The translations under genes were made by a program, and so were the position numbers. Of a DNA stretch of 64,000 nt, positions 41,901 to 53,692 are shown one piece after another. This stretch comes from Prorocentrum cordatum (Eukaryota; Sar; Dinophyceae; Prorocentrales; Prorocentraceae). Positions within the stretch are counted from its first letter, which is position 1; the number at the start of each line of letters is the position of its first letter. The notes under the pieces were generated by a model. The model did no database searches and was not told the DNA's origin. It saw only the letters and a list, made by a program, of their open reading frames with translations. The stretch lies in the NCBI GenBank assembly GCA_963575745.1, contig CAUYUJ010009557.1, positions 77,501 to 141,500 on the forward strand, in the 5' to 3' direction.

Positions 41901-44242
41901 TGCCCGGTGCGGAACGTTCCCCCTGGGATCGCTCATCCTGGGGGGTTCGTGCAATACCGCCAGCGCGGGCTGGTACGAAACCCACGGGATGCACGAGCCC
42001 CCCCGGGAAAACCCTGCACCGCAGGTGCGGACCAGTACGAACCGCTCGGGATTTTGGGACTCTATGTGAAAATCGGAACCTCCGAGATGCTGGGGACCTC
42101 AGGGCGATTGTGGGAGCGCCCGGGGGGCGCTTACGCGCGCTTAAGAATCCCCATGAAATTCTCCGGATGCCATAAGAAATCCGCCAGAATTCCTGTGTCA
42201 TCCCCAAAATCCTGGAGGATTCGTCAGGACTTGTCCGGGATCCTCAGACCTTTGAAATTTTAAACACTTCCCCCAGGAGTCTTTTTCAACGCCAAAAGGG
42301 AGACCGACTCCCTAATCTCACAAGGGTTGCACCCATCCCTCGCTCCCACACGAGGGGGGTCCTGGTGCGCCCAGTGCGCCCAGTACCGCTCCCTCTTCCC
42401 GAGGCCACATGTCCTAGTAACATGCGACAGATTCGCGCTCCCGAAGCCCAACTGCCTCCAAGACGACACAATATCGCCTCAAGACGGGCCACTCTGGCCT
42501 CAGGACGGCCCAAGTTTGCTTCAAGACGGCCAACGAGGCCTTCGAGGCAGCCCAAGAAAACCCAGAGAGTCTGAGGGACCCATGAAGCAATTTGTTGGGC
42601 TTCAGATAGGTCTGGTTATGACCTCCCCTGGTTCAAGATGGCCCCAGGGAGGGCCCAGGCGGCTTCCAAAATGGCCCCAGTAGAGCCCCAGTAAACTGCC
42701 GCCAAGAAAGAATCTCTCTTAGCGCGGTTAACGCCAGGGTCTACTCAGCCTGAACCCGAGCTTCGATTTGACGGCTGACCCCTCTCTTTGTTCTACTGCT
42801 TGCTCCGTCGCTTCCCTGATGAAAGCAACTCGAAAGAACTCGAGATGCCTAGCTTCTGGATGGGCTGGTGGGATTTCCTGTCGCAACCGCAGGCGAAAGC
42901 GCCAGCGGCGTCACGAGTCGGCTCGGGCTACGAGCGGAACTAATTGCCTGACGCGCGCGCAGGCATCAGCAGAACCTACCGCCGGGGGAAGCTGCTGCGC
43001 CGAGGGCAGCGGCTGCGACCGCCGAGGGAAGAGAGCGCCAAGGGTGGAGGCTGAAGCTGCTGGGGCTGCCAGGAAGCTGCAAGCGTGCGTCAAAAAACGC
43101 CCGCGTAGCGCCACGTTTCCCCACGCCCCCGACGGCTCATGGCACTGTCTGATTTTGGCCATCTCCCTTTTTCACTCGCTTCCTCCAACTGGACTCATCG
43201 ACCCGTGACTGCTGAATATGCTGAATAATCCGGCCGGCCACCTTTACATGATATGGACGGCAACATACCTATCCCACATCCGTTTTGGTGACTGGTGTTC
43301 GTGTCCAACATGCTGCCGCGTTCCCCCCCGACAACTCCAAGTATTGACGATGTTGTCCGCCGCTCATCCCCTGCGCCACAAACTACCAACATATCCATAT
43401 GTCAACCAACACCACCGAGAGATGCACCCGCACCTCTGAATATCTCACCCTGCAACCGGCACCACTCGAAAGTGCATTCAACAGAAGACACACATACCAA
43501 GAAATTCACACAGAACCGCCAGGGAGAACAACACGATGTGGCAACAACATCCCCGACCCTCATCGATCCACGACCGGCCTCGAACCTCGATCCTCGTCGA
43601 TCCTTGATACTCCCCGATCCTCCTTTGGTTGGAATTGCGTCAGCGTTCTTGGCAAAAGACGCTTTGCAAAGGACGCTTTGTTTTCTCTCCGCGCAGCCAA
43701 ATTCCTAGATGCGACGGCGTGCATGCAATGGGATGGCGGAAACAACCTCAAGACATAACGCATTGCCTTCAGTAAGCTCGCTGCCGCTATCCCGTTGCAT
43801 GCTATCCTCGCCATGCACCAACCCTTCTCAATTCTCGACCTTTCTTGATCCTCCTCCTCGCCGTGGCGGCGCGCAGAGAGGGGTAGGGGGAGGGGGGAAG
43901 CTACTTAGAAGGAGGCTGCTTCTTAGAAGGCGCCCGCCCTACATCTACAGATGATCGGGGGCGCGCAAACATGGTCTAGCGATCCATGGATTTGGCGCTC
44001 AGTCACCACATCCATGGATCGGGGGAGGTGCCCTCCCTAAAATGCGGCCGTTGCCGCCTCGTTCGGCGGCGGAAATCCTTGATTTCCAATGGAAACGGGA
44101 ACCGTCGCTAATCCACAACCCCTTTATCCATGTTTGCGATCGCCTGAGATGAGGCCAGCGCCTTCTAAGATGCAGGGGTGCCTCCAAGAATTCTTTCCCC
44201 CTCCCCCTGCCCCCCTGTGCGCGTGGCTGGGATCTTCCTCCT

Positions 44243-44461
44243 CGCCCTTCCTCGACCCTCGAACCCCCTCGGCCCTGGAGCCTCTCGCCCTTCGAACCTC
44301 CTCGCTCCTCCTCGCTTCCTCGCCCCTCCTCGCTCCTCCTCGCCCCTCCTCGCTCCTCGCTCCTCTGGACCCTTTCGCCCCTCCTCGCTCCTCCTCGCCC
44401 CTCCTCGACCCTCTCGCCCCTCGAACCCCCCTTCGGCCCTCGACCCTCCTCGCTCCCCGCT
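44243..44461 (+). repeat. CTCCTCGCCCCT minisatellite (unit 2)
   Basis: Second copy of 32436-32655 with a single noticed substitution (GGACC to GGAGC near 44279). Confidence 0.85.
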
Positions 44462-44805
44462 CGGTCGCCACGGGCCGCCGCGTGCGGCCCCGGACACCCA
44501 GCGACAACCACGCTTACTGTCGGCGCGCAGCCCAAAGGAAGTCCCGACCCCTTCCAGGGGGCAAGTCTTTCGCCCCAGGATGTTTTTTGTCTGTTCCCCC
44601 ATATGTTGCGTGGGGTTCTGGTTTTCATCCCTGCCGCGTCGCACCCGCGATCCTCACTAACCTTCCCTCCTCCTCCTTCTCCTTCTCACACAGCGCAGCA
44701 CACCTCAGCACAGCACAGCTTAGCTCAGCACAGCATAGCACCTCAGCACAGCACAGCTCAGCTCAGAAAGACGGTCGTCCAGGGCACAGCTGGCGTGGGT
44801 TTTCG

Positions 44806-45236
44806 TCGACACCATAAGGGGTGCGCAAGGGGTGGTTCCTGAGGGCGGCGTCTATGCGGGCCATGGCGCAGAGCATAGCAGGCGTGGTACTTTCTCGACA
44901 CCATCGGGGGTGCGCAGGGGGTGGTCCCCGAGCGCGGCGTCTATGCGGGCCATGGCGCAGGGCAGAGCAGACGTGGCACTTCCCGACACCATGGACCATA
45001 GGGGGTGCGCAAGGGGTGGTCACCGAGCGCGGCGTTTATGCGGGCCATGGCGCAGGGCATAGCAGGCGTGGGGCTTTGTCGACACCATGGGGGGTGCGCA
45101 GGGGGTGGTCCCCGAGCGCGGCGTCTATGCGGGCCATGGCGCAGGGCAAAGCAAGAGTGGCACTTTCCCGACACCATAGGGAGTGCGCAGGGGGTGGTCC
45201 CCGAGCGCGGCGTCTATGCGGGCCGTGACGGTGGTG
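44806..45236 (+). repeat. ~88-97-bp minisatellite (unit 2)
   Basis: Copy of 33000-33430, same unit number, with a few substitutions (for example near 44971-44983). Confidence 0.9.
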
Positions 45237-45791
45237 CTCAAGGCACATCGGTACGCAAGTTTGCTATCCGTGCCGGTCGTGCTCAGGGCACAGGGGAACG
45301 CTGGCGGAGCAGGCGCGGGGTTCTGTCATAACATTAGGGGGTCCGCAGGTGGTGGTCTCTGAGCGCGGCCGCTATCCGAGCCGGTCGTCCAGGGCGCAAG
45401 AGGCGTGGAATTTTCTCGATACCCTAGGGGGGGGGGTGCGCAGGGAATGGCCACCAACATCATTATCACATGCTTCACTTCAGCTATCATCACTCCAGCC
45501 ATAATATAAGTAGCGTTTTTTTCCTGGAACGCACAGAATCATACCAATACTATGTGTCCTCCTTGGAGGCGCGCGCCCGGTCCGAACACATAATACACCC
45601 ATCTTATAGTATCGGAGATTAGGGGGTGAGATCGCAGTGGAACGGAAAACTCCAAACGGGAAATCGTTTCGTTTCGTTCGTGTCGTGCGTAAGGGCGAGG
45701 CAAAGCTGCGTGGGCGCGCGAGAGGAATGAACCCGCCGTTGCTAGGGCGAAAACAAAACAAATTATTCTCCCCTGTCCGTCCGTCCAGCGG

Positions 45792-46097
45792 TGGCTCGCG
45801 CTGTCCCGCTGTGTCCCGCGGTGTCCCGTGGTGTCCCGTTGAGTGAGATCGATAATGAGATCGATAGAGAGATCGATGTGGTGGCCCGTGGTGTCCCAAA
45901 AAGTTAGATCGATAATAAGATCGATCGGTGCCCCGTGGAGCCCCGTGGTGTCCCGCTGAGTGAGATCGATAGTGAGATCGATACTGAAATCGATGTGGTG
46001 CCCCGAGGTGTCCCGCGGTGTCCCAAAAAGTGAAATCGATAGTGAGATCGACAAGTGTCCCATTGTGTCCCGTTGAGTGAGATCGATAATGAGATCC
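45792..46097 (+). repeat. GTGTCCCGTTGAGTGAGATCGATA minisatellite (unit 2)
   Basis: Copy of 33985-34290. Confidence 0.85.
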
Positions 46098-46285
46098 ATT
46101 GAGTCAAATGTTGGTCCCCCCCCTCTCCCCCCCCACAACCTCCTTATCACCCGAAGGGTGGTCGTATACGTATCGTTCCCCGAGCGTTGTGGCCAGAAAG
46201 CGCCCGCCACGACGCAGATGATACAAGATTTCCCGGTGCACGCGTCGCTCCAAGGGGGGCGACGCACACACAGTACTAGTCTTAA

Positions 46286-46407
46286 GTCGGGCCTGTCCCC
46301 TACAGGCCGACTTTCGAAGAACAATGAAAAGTAGTCAAAGAACACTCAAACATGATCAACAAATACTCAAAAATAAATAGGTCCCCCGACTACTTGTTTC
46401 GCTATTT
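46286..46407. mobile_element. Small TIR element, family D, copy 4 (unit 2)
   Basis: Tandem-duplicate of the copy at 34479-34600 with a few substitutions (for example AAAGAACACT for AAAAAACATT). Confidence 0.55.
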
Positions 46408-46547
46408 TTGAATCCGGATTCCCTTGCCACAAAATGCCCCAAGCTTTCCGCTCCGTCTTGGAGGCCCTTGGGCCGCCTGGACCTCGTGAGGGGTGCTCTG
46501 GAGGCTGAGACAGCCCCCCTGGCAATCCTGGGGGCACCTTGGGCCCC

Positions 46548-46697
46548 GTGAGGGCTCCTCCTCCTCCTCCTCCTCGTCCTCCTCCTCCTCCTCCTCCTCC
46601 TCCTCCACCTCCTCCTCCCCCTCCCCCTCCCCCTCCTCCTCCTCCTCCTCCTCCTCCTCGTCCTCCTCCTTTTCCTCCTCCTCCTCCTCCACTCAAG
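46548..46697 (+). repeat. (CTC)n microsatellite (unit 2)
   Basis: Copy of 34741-34890, with the same interruptions. Confidence 0.95.
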
Positions 46698-46837
46698 CAA
46701 CTTGGGCTCGAGCGCCATTTTGGCATCCGACGCCCAACCTCGCGCCTCCACGTGGTGCTTGGGGGGCTGCGCACTTTCTGTCCACCCTTTCGGACGGCCA
46801 GTTGCGTAGGCGACATTGAGGCTTCGCCCGTGGGCCC

Positions 46838-47936
46838 ATGGCCAAGACATGGAGTACATGTGCGAAATGTCACACTCACGCGTATAACGAGAAGATACTC
46901 GCCAACTCGGGGAAGTGCGGCAAGTGTGACCGTCCAGTTAAGTTGTTCAAGCCCAAGGAGGGAACAGCTTCACAGTCTGCTCAGCAAGGGCTGCAGAACA
47001 CCAAGGGGTCGGTCGGGTCCCAGGCGGCATCGGCCACGTCCACCATCCAGGCCATGCCCGCCGCGATGGCGAGGGTGACCGACCCAGCTAGCAGACGAGT
47101 GTTTGCGGAGCGGATCGAGGCTACGGAGCGCGGGATGCAGGCGGCGGATCATGCCCCAGCGGTCTCGCCGAGCGAAGCAGTTCGACGTGCTGAGGGCGCA
47201 TGGAAGGACACCAAGCAGAAGCACGTGCAGGCGAGCACGGCCGTCTCTCGCTGCAAGGAGAACCTCGCAGCAGCAGAGAGGAAAGAAGGAGGAGGCGGCG
47301 CGCGCGCTGGCGCTGGCGGAGATCAGCAAGCGCACGGCGGCGGTGGCCCTAGCCCGCGAGGCGGGCGTGGGCGTGAGCACCGCAGGCGGCGCTGCCGGCG
47401 GCGGCGGCCCACACGGTGGGGGGGGCGCAGACGCAGAGCAGCAGCCGATGATGAATGTTACATGGGACGAGGAGTTCTTCAAGCAGCTCGACGCACTCGA
47501 GTGCACGGACGATGAGCGGGATGAACTCAAAAAGGTCGAGGCCGAGCTGAAGGCCGTCAAGGAGAGCGTCATCAGCAAAGCCGACGAGGTGCTGAGGTGG
47601 AGGACCCAGGTGCTCGACCTCAGGGCGAAGGCGAAGGAGCGCCTGGACAAGAAGCGGAAGATCGACGGCGGCGACAACGGCGGCGCTGCGGTCTCAGGGG
47701 CCAGCGGCGGCAGCGGCTGCGGCGGCCTCGGGCAGGCGGCGGCGGCGGCGCCCGCAGGCCCCCAGGCCGCGGCGGCAGCCGCGTCGCCCACGGCGGCGGC
47801 CACAGGGTCGCCCTCGGAGGGCGAGATCAAGCAGGAGATGGAGCGCATCAGGGCGGCCTCAGCGGCGGCCAAGGAGGCAGCCGAGGCGGTCGCGGGGGCA
47901 ACCCCTGGGGCGGCGGCGCCTGCCGCGCCAGCGTGA
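46838..47936 (+). CDS. R2 copy 2 ORF1-like region: CCCC zinc motif plus coiled coil, frameshifted
   Basis: Same architecture as 35031-36129: ATG 46838, cysteines 8, 11, 27 and 30, the frame change at GAGAGGAAAGAAGGAGG near 47277, the coiled coil, and TGA at 47934-47936. Differences from copy 1 include Ile to Leu (KIIANS to KILANS), Gly to Asp (AAGHAP to AADHAP) and Ala to Lys (RCAENL to RCKENL). Both copies keep the cysteines. Confidence 0.65.
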
Positions 47937-48054
47937 GGCGGCGCGGCGGCAGCAGGCCCAGCGGCGTCTGCTGCCACCCAGCCGCTCGAGCCGTCCAAGA
48001 GAAGCTGCCGTCGGAGAGCGACGGCGACACTTCCGTGTGCATGTTTTTTTTTTT

Positions 48055-49020
48055 TTTTGCAGCAACGTCACCGCGATGGGCAACAAGACGTGGGGCTATC
48101 TAAGCTCGGAGTCGACGTCGGCCAAGTGTGAGTACATCGGCGTGGTGGAGTCTCACATCGGCGCCCACGCGAGGGCCAAGTGGTCCCGTCGAGCCAGGGC
48201 GTTGAAGCTCAAGTATTTCGACAACCCTGCGAGATCGACTGGTCGGGGCACCTCCAAGGCAGCGGAGGGGCGCGCCTACGAGGGCGGGGAGATCATGTTG
48301 ACGCGGGGACATATTTCAGCCCATCGTGTTTTTGGCAAGCCGCGCGAGAGCGCCAACAACTGTTGTGCAGATGGCTCAGATGCTCTCGACGGTTGCCTGC
48401 CCACATGAGTCCATCTGAATGGTTTCTCACTGCTTGTGGTACTGTTTTTTTTGCACGCCCGCCAGTAGAATTCTCAGGCATCAATTCAGCCAGATTGGCC
48501 AAACTAGGTGCGTTTCTCTCGTCAGTGAAGCTGCCGTGGCTTGTCACAGGTGACTTCAGCATGGATGTTGCGAAATTTCAGAGATCTGCATTTTGTCGTC
48601 GCGTCGGAGGCGTGATGCGTCGGGCTGATGCGGAATGCACGTGCATCGGGAGTGCAGGTAGCTCACGCATCGATTTCGTCATGGCTTCAGAGTGCTGTCT
48701 TCCATACATTCGCAGTCTCACTCCAGTTGTTGACACTCCATGGGCTCCACGCATCGGACTTGAATTACGTTTGAGAGGATCAGATGAACAATTGCTATGC
48801 AGATCGTTGCTCGTCGCTCCCAGATTGCCGCAAGTTCCAAGGCCGTCTGTTGCACCCACGGCTGGGTCGAAGTCTAGCGCTAAGAAGATTGAGCAGGCAG
48901 AGCGTGCGCAGAAAAAGAAAGAGCGACTGACCAATGAGTGCGATTTGCTGCATGGCGATATGTTTGCCAGCAAGCCCAATCCCGAGCCTTCCGAACCTGG
49001 AGGTCTCGACCCTTCCGCTG
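48055..49020 (+). CDS. R2 copy 2 endonuclease (APE/EEP type), frameshifted
   Basis: Preceded by a run of 15 T and GCAG, against 9 T and CAG in copy 1. Reads SNVTAMGNKTWGYLSSES, VVESHIGAHAR, NPARSTGRGTS and GGEIML, then a frame change near 48390. The second frame is long and open: FARPPVEFSGINSARL, PWLVTGDFSMDV, SRIDFVMAS and VDTPWAPRIGLEL. As in copy 1, Ser replaces Asn in GDFN and Arg sits at the His position, so both substitutions predate the duplication. Confidence 0.65.
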
Positions 49021-50133
49021 GCGGTTCCGCTGTTTTTTTCGTCGCAGGTCGATCCTCTGGGGGAAGAAGGCTTCGAGGAGCTTTGCGGTTGAGGAAGAGG
49101 GCCCCTGGGCCGACGAGCCCTCGTTTAAACCAGCCTCTAGAGTTTCAGAGTCTCTCAGTAGTCCCCCTTCTGGCGCGACCAGAGCGTCTTGGATTCCCTC
49201 GGCGACGCCAGGAGGGGGCGCAGAAATTCGGAGTGATGAGAATGGTTCGCCCCCCCCCCAGCCGAGCGTCCACGGAACGACGGTCCCCTGGAGGGGGTCA
49301 ACGATCATCTCACCCCTGCTGGTGCTGCTGCTACTCCTGCCCCTCTCCCGTCTTTCGCTATTCCCTCCTCCTCCTCGTGGGTAGACGCTTTGGCTCAAGT
49401 CCCCTGGACTGCACGCTCTATTCACGAAGTTTGGCCACCTATTAGTCAATCGCTTGCCTTTCAGTCTGGCGCGCGGCATGTGATTCCCATCAGTGGGGCT
49501 TTCTCGCGGTGGATTGCGGCTACAGGGTTGACCATCGCAGCTCATCATGATGTCGCAGCGCCAGATCGGTCACGGGCAGTCGGCTGCGAGTTACGAGTCC
49601 TTTCTGTCAAACAAGCCGAGCACGTTCGGCAAGAGCCGCTTCGTGACGGTATTTTTACGTGGTGGTCCAGGATTCACAATATTGTTCAGCGTGTACTCCG
49701 GCATCGCAGGCGCAGCAATGACACTGTGCAGCTGGGTTATCTATCATCTGCTGCCGTTCGGCTCGCCGATCAGCCCGTCGACGGAGCAGGCGCTGCACAT
49801 CCTGCGCACTTCGGCTCGTGGCAGGGTCTTTTGCAGGACCTCAGGCGCGCCCTCGAGCTCAACATCGACGAGCTGGGCGCGCTGGAGGAAAAAACTTTCA
49901 GAGCTTCGAGGCGCGCGCAGAATCGGGCTGCGGCATTGTCCTTGAAAGACTTCCAGCACTGGTTCAGCAGTCTTGACTCACAGGGGCAAGTCTTTAGATC
50001 GCTGAAGGGCCCAGACCCAGAACGAGATGAACTCCACGACCTCGACGGTTCGGTTCGAGTGCATCCCAAGGACATTGTTGACCGTAAGGTCGTTCGCTAT
50101 CATGAGTCATGGCATTCGGAGGTCACATCGTGA
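49021..50133 (+). CDS. R2 copy 2 linker between endonuclease and RT, frameshifted
   Basis: Equivalent to 37141-38315. It has one more T or so at the TTTTTTCGTCG run near 49032 and a longer C-run near 49250 than copy 1, so the open frames are divided differently. It ends in KDIVDRKVVRYHESWHS and TGA at 50131-50133. Confidence 0.5.
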
Positions 50134-50151
50134 GATGGGGTTCTAGCCACG

Positions 50152-51989
50152 ATGACGACTATCAGGAGCAGGGCCGAGGTGGAGCAGCTCGTGCCCTTGG
50201 AGGTTCCTGATGTTCGGGCAGCGCTCTCTCGCATGAAGGCGCGAGCGGGCCTGGGCATCGACAGGCTCTCTCCGACCGACATGGAGAGATTGCCTGACGA
50301 GGGCGTCCAGTGCCTCTGCGACCTCTTCCGCATGATCGAGGAGGGCCTCTCCTGGCCTTGGCAGGTCATGTGCGTGGTCGGCAAGCTGCTCGGCAAGAAG
50401 TCGGGCGGCGACCGCGTGATCGGCCTGATCGCCATGATGTGCCGAGTCTGGTCCATGGCCAGGGAGGCGCAGATGAAGGGGTGGTCAGCCATCCAGGCTG
50501 AGACAGACCACTGGGACGCAGCCATCGCGGGCAACAGCGCCTTGCGGGAGGCGTTCGTTCGAGCGCTGCAGGACGAGGTTCACTCTCGCTTGGACATCCC
50601 GCATGGCCAGACAGTGGTAGATATTGCTTCTTTCTGCGATTCCATAGAATGGGAGCCTTGGGCGCTGCGCGCCATGCACAAAAGGATTTCCAGTCATTTT
50701 GCACCTGGAGATCCAGATTTGCCTAGCGCCTCGGATGTTGGAGCAGATCGACTCCTTCAATGAACCTTTCCAGGTGACGCGCTCGGTGGTGCAAGGGCTG
50801 AGGAACGGCACTCGGTTTGCCAAGTGCCTCGCAGCCTACGTGTGCCAGCGCCTATGCCAGGCGCATGTATCTTTGAGTGAGCGCATCTGGACCGACGATT
50901 TATCCCAACGAGTGATGGGCTCGAGGCAGCATGCGAGGACGACGCTCATCACGGGCGCGCTGTCGACGACCAGGCTTTTTTTCCAAGCTGCAGTTGTCCA
51001 TCGCAGACAAGAGCGTTGTGTTATGTTCTCACCGCAGTGACGCTCAGGTGGTCGAGCGCGTCCCCAGGAAGAAGGGCGTCACGCTCCGCGCCGCGCTGAT
51101 GACGGCCTACCCCGGGGTGGACTTTTCCTGCGGCAAGCGGCAGGGGCGAGCGACGGTCAGGCAGAGGGCGTTCAAGTCCAGCAAGGCGCACGGGCGGCTG
51201 CGGAGGTTCGCCCAGGCTGCCAAGCGCTGGGCGGTGTCAGCCAAGCTCCAGCGCGCGGGGCCGCAGGCGGCATCCGTCTACGGGCGTCGCGTGCACGGGC
51301 AGTTCGGTTCGGTGCTGCAGACCCAGCGCCGCAGGCTCGGCGCCGCCGCGGGATCGGCCAAGAGGGGTCGGTGCCTCACGACGCTGATGGCGCTTCGACT
51401 TCCAGGGGGTGACCCTGGAGTGCAGCTCCCGCGGCAGTGTCTACCCCAATGGCTGAGTGTGTGGTTGACTGGATGGCCCTCAGATTCGATCAGCGATTGT
51501 TCGGGCTTGGAACCGAGCCGTCGCCCACCTTTCCAGTCTCCCAGATGGCCAACGAATGCGTCACATTCGAGGGCCCATGGCGACAATGATTATGCATCTG
51601 CTGGAAGCCGACCTCACCGACAGAATGGGGTGCCTCATGGCGGTTCTTCGATGTCACACTCTTGGCAGTTTCACGGGAGTGACTTTGAGGCGCTGGATCA
51701 AGCAGGTCCTCTTCTTGATGAGTTTCAGCGAACACGAGAGCTTCAGCAGTGGCGAATAGCAGCTACGCAGTTCTGCGGCGAGGGCGTCGCCGACGGCGTA
51801 GACCTGGCCTCGCTGCAGGCCATGATCCACGACCTGCAGGACGCCAGGAAGGGCAGGCAACTTTCGGAGCTGCTCGTCTCGATCGCGACGGGCGGTTTCT
51901 GGACACGTAAACGGAGCTTTCAGGCTAACTTGTGCAGCTCATCGGACTGCCTTCGTTGCGGGAAAAGGGCCAGAGACTCCTTTGCATAG
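50152..51989 (+). CDS. R2 copy 2 reverse transcriptase and zinc knuckle, frameshifted
   Basis: Same RT blocks as copy 1 (GLGIDRLSP, KSGGDRVIGLIAMMCRV, DHWDAAIAGNSALREAF, VVDIASFCDSI). Near 50690, one extra A and a 3-bp loss change HKGFPAVIL to a nonsense stretch and a premature stop at about 50763. The correct frame resumes at HLEIQICLAPRML and passes SVVQGLRNGTRFAK and IWTDDLSQRV. The thumb region (50931-51989) stays open for 352 codons because this copy has 4 bp that copy 1 lacks near 51472, and it ends with DCLRCGKRARDSFA. Confidence 0.7.
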
Positions 51990-53249
51990 ATGTTGGACGT
52001 GTGAGGCTAACGCCAGTTCCGTGTCCAAAGCGTATGCTGATTCCAATGACCTTCTCACCCAGGCTGCTTCTGAGACGGACGCGTTTCCGTGCTTTTGGAT
52101 GCGGGGCCTCACCCCCTCGTCTTGGATTTTTGTTCCTCCTCCTCCTTCCGAAGAGACCATTCTCGGGGGCAACTGGCTCGGAGGCTCTTTGGAGGAGGGC
52201 TGTCTAGGCGCGGGCTCGTCACTGGAGCCTTTGGTCCTTTTTGGGGACGCCTCGGGGGGCAAAGATACCCACGACTCTAGGCTACGTAAGGTACGGCTGG
52301 CCGTTGCTAGTGTCGCTTGCTGCGTTCCACCTGCTTTGGGGCCTTTTTATCATGGGGCCGCTCTCTGGGGCCTCCCAGAGTGTTCCGAGAGGCGAGCTCC
52401 TAGCTTTCCTTTGGGCCCTCCGCTATTCGGTCGGAGTGCTAGTGTATGTAACTGATTGTGCTGGGGTGGCGAGGGGGTGGTACTCCGAGCTTTTCCGCAG
52501 ACCCGAGGGGCCACAGGCCGATCTCTGGAGAGGTTGGCAAGCTCCTTCAGCGGCAAGCTCGGCATCCGACTAGTATAATAATCATGCAAGTCTCCTCGCA
52601 TCCCAGTCCGCGGGAGTACCTCTCTCGTGGAATTCCGAGTTGGCTCGTGATAGGCAATGCTTGTGTTGACGTCCTTGCTGGCGAATCAGCCACGCACGCG
52701 CGGGTTCCCCAGGCCAGTCGTTCTCGAGTTATGTCCATCGAACCTAAGGCCATGCTTGTTCGGAGAAGGCTATTGCGGGTTGGCCTTGATTCGATTCGGG
52801 CTTCTCAAATGTCAGGAGAAGTTGGCGCCCCAGCGCGCGCTGGTCCACCTCCTCCTCCTGCTCCTCCGCCTCCTCCTATTGCTATCGCACGCTTCGCGTC
52901 AGCCCACTCCCTGACCGAAGGTGGTAGGGCGTGCAGTGTGTGTAGAGGGTCTGCAACCAAGGCTTCGTTGTCGGGATGGTTAAAAAGTGAGTGCTTCCAA
53001 CTCCACCATGTGAATAGCCAGATTGCCCGTGTTCCGAGAGGACGGCGTTTACACTTGGCTGGGGGTTGGACCCATCCCACTCATGCCTTGATTTATCAGA
53101 AAGACCTTCAATTGTGGTATTGCGGCACATGCGGTTTCTACGGTCAAGCCCAGCTCAGGGGGCTAGCGGAGCCGTGCAAATTGCCCATCTCGAAGGCCAG
53201 GCGCGAATATCTCGATCGGATTGAACGCGGCCGGCCTCCAACGTGCTGA
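51982..53249 (+). CDS. R2 copy 2 RNase H and C-terminal zinc motif
   Basis: All four RNase H acidic residues are present across three frames: Asp in LFGDASGG (nt 52246), Glu in RGELLAFLWAL (52394), Asp in VYVTDC (52454) and Asp in GNACVDVLAGES (52668). The N-terminal HRCWTCEAN completes the preceding zinc knuckle. After RNase H come a Pro-rich linker and HPTHALIYQKDLQLWYCGTC with a following Cys (LAEPC), a His/Cys zinc motif common at the C-terminus of dinoflagellate LINE-like proteins. The frame ends RGRPPTC and TGA at 53247-53249. Frame changes near 52380 and 52455 are shared with copy 1. Confidence 0.75.
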
Positions 53250-53289
53250 GCTTTAAGCCTTGTTTTCACTACGTGAAGGCGGAAATCCT

Positions 53290-53580
53290 GGAAATCCTCC
53301 TCCTCCTCTTTTTTCTCCTCCTCCTCCTCCTCCTCCTGGAGGGCGAATGTTCGATGGCCCTGCGGGGCCCGGAGCGGCCCCAGAGGGTCGGGGGACCGAC
53401 GAAGAGCGGGGCCCGCAGGAATGGGGGGGCAGCGCATCACTGGCCGAGGCCCGTGCGCGGGCGATGGGGGGCCTGTTCCTCCTCGCTCTCCTCCTGAAGA
53501 CGTCCCCTTGCTCCTCCTCCTCGTCGTCCTCCTCCTCCTCCTCCTCCTCCTCCTTCGCTTTCAAGACGTCCTCCTCCTCT
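53290..53580 (+). repeat. CTC microsatellites around a GC-rich block
   Basis: CTC arrays at about 53296-53340 and 53510-53555 flank a GC-rich spacer, just downstream of the R2 stop codon. Confidence 0.85.
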
Positions 53581-53644
53581 GGCGAGGAGGGGCACTTTTT
53601 GAGATCAGGGCCATGAGATCTTCGCGGGCGCAGCCATGAGATCC

Positions 53645-53692
53645 ACACACGAATTCACACACATACACACACAAACACAAGCACACACACGC
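53645..53692 (+). repeat. (CA)n microsatellite
   Basis: CACACA runs with ATACAC and AAGCAC interruptions. Positions 53693-54060 hold no recognisable gene. Confidence 0.9.

Larger units (their letters stand above)
40806..52614 (+). repeat. 11.8-kb tandem duplication, unit 2
   Basis: Starts in the G-run at 40803-40813 and ends at CAGTCCGCGGG (52604-52614). There unit 2 continues into AGTACCTCTC, the rest of the retroelement, which unit 1 lacks. Unit 2 therefore keeps the original right-hand junction and unit 1 the original left-hand junction. Confidence 0.95.
46838..53249 (+). mobile_element. Non-LTR retroelement R2, copy 2, full coding length but frameshifted
   Basis: Same order as copy 1, continuing through the complete RNase H to a C-terminal zinc motif and stop at 53247-53249. 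It is about 6.4 kb from the ORF1 start to the stop. No poly-A tail or target duplication could be defined. A CTC array begins 45 bp after the stop. It has its own RT frameshift near 50690 that copy 1 lacks. Probably inactive as one protein. Confidence 0.85.
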
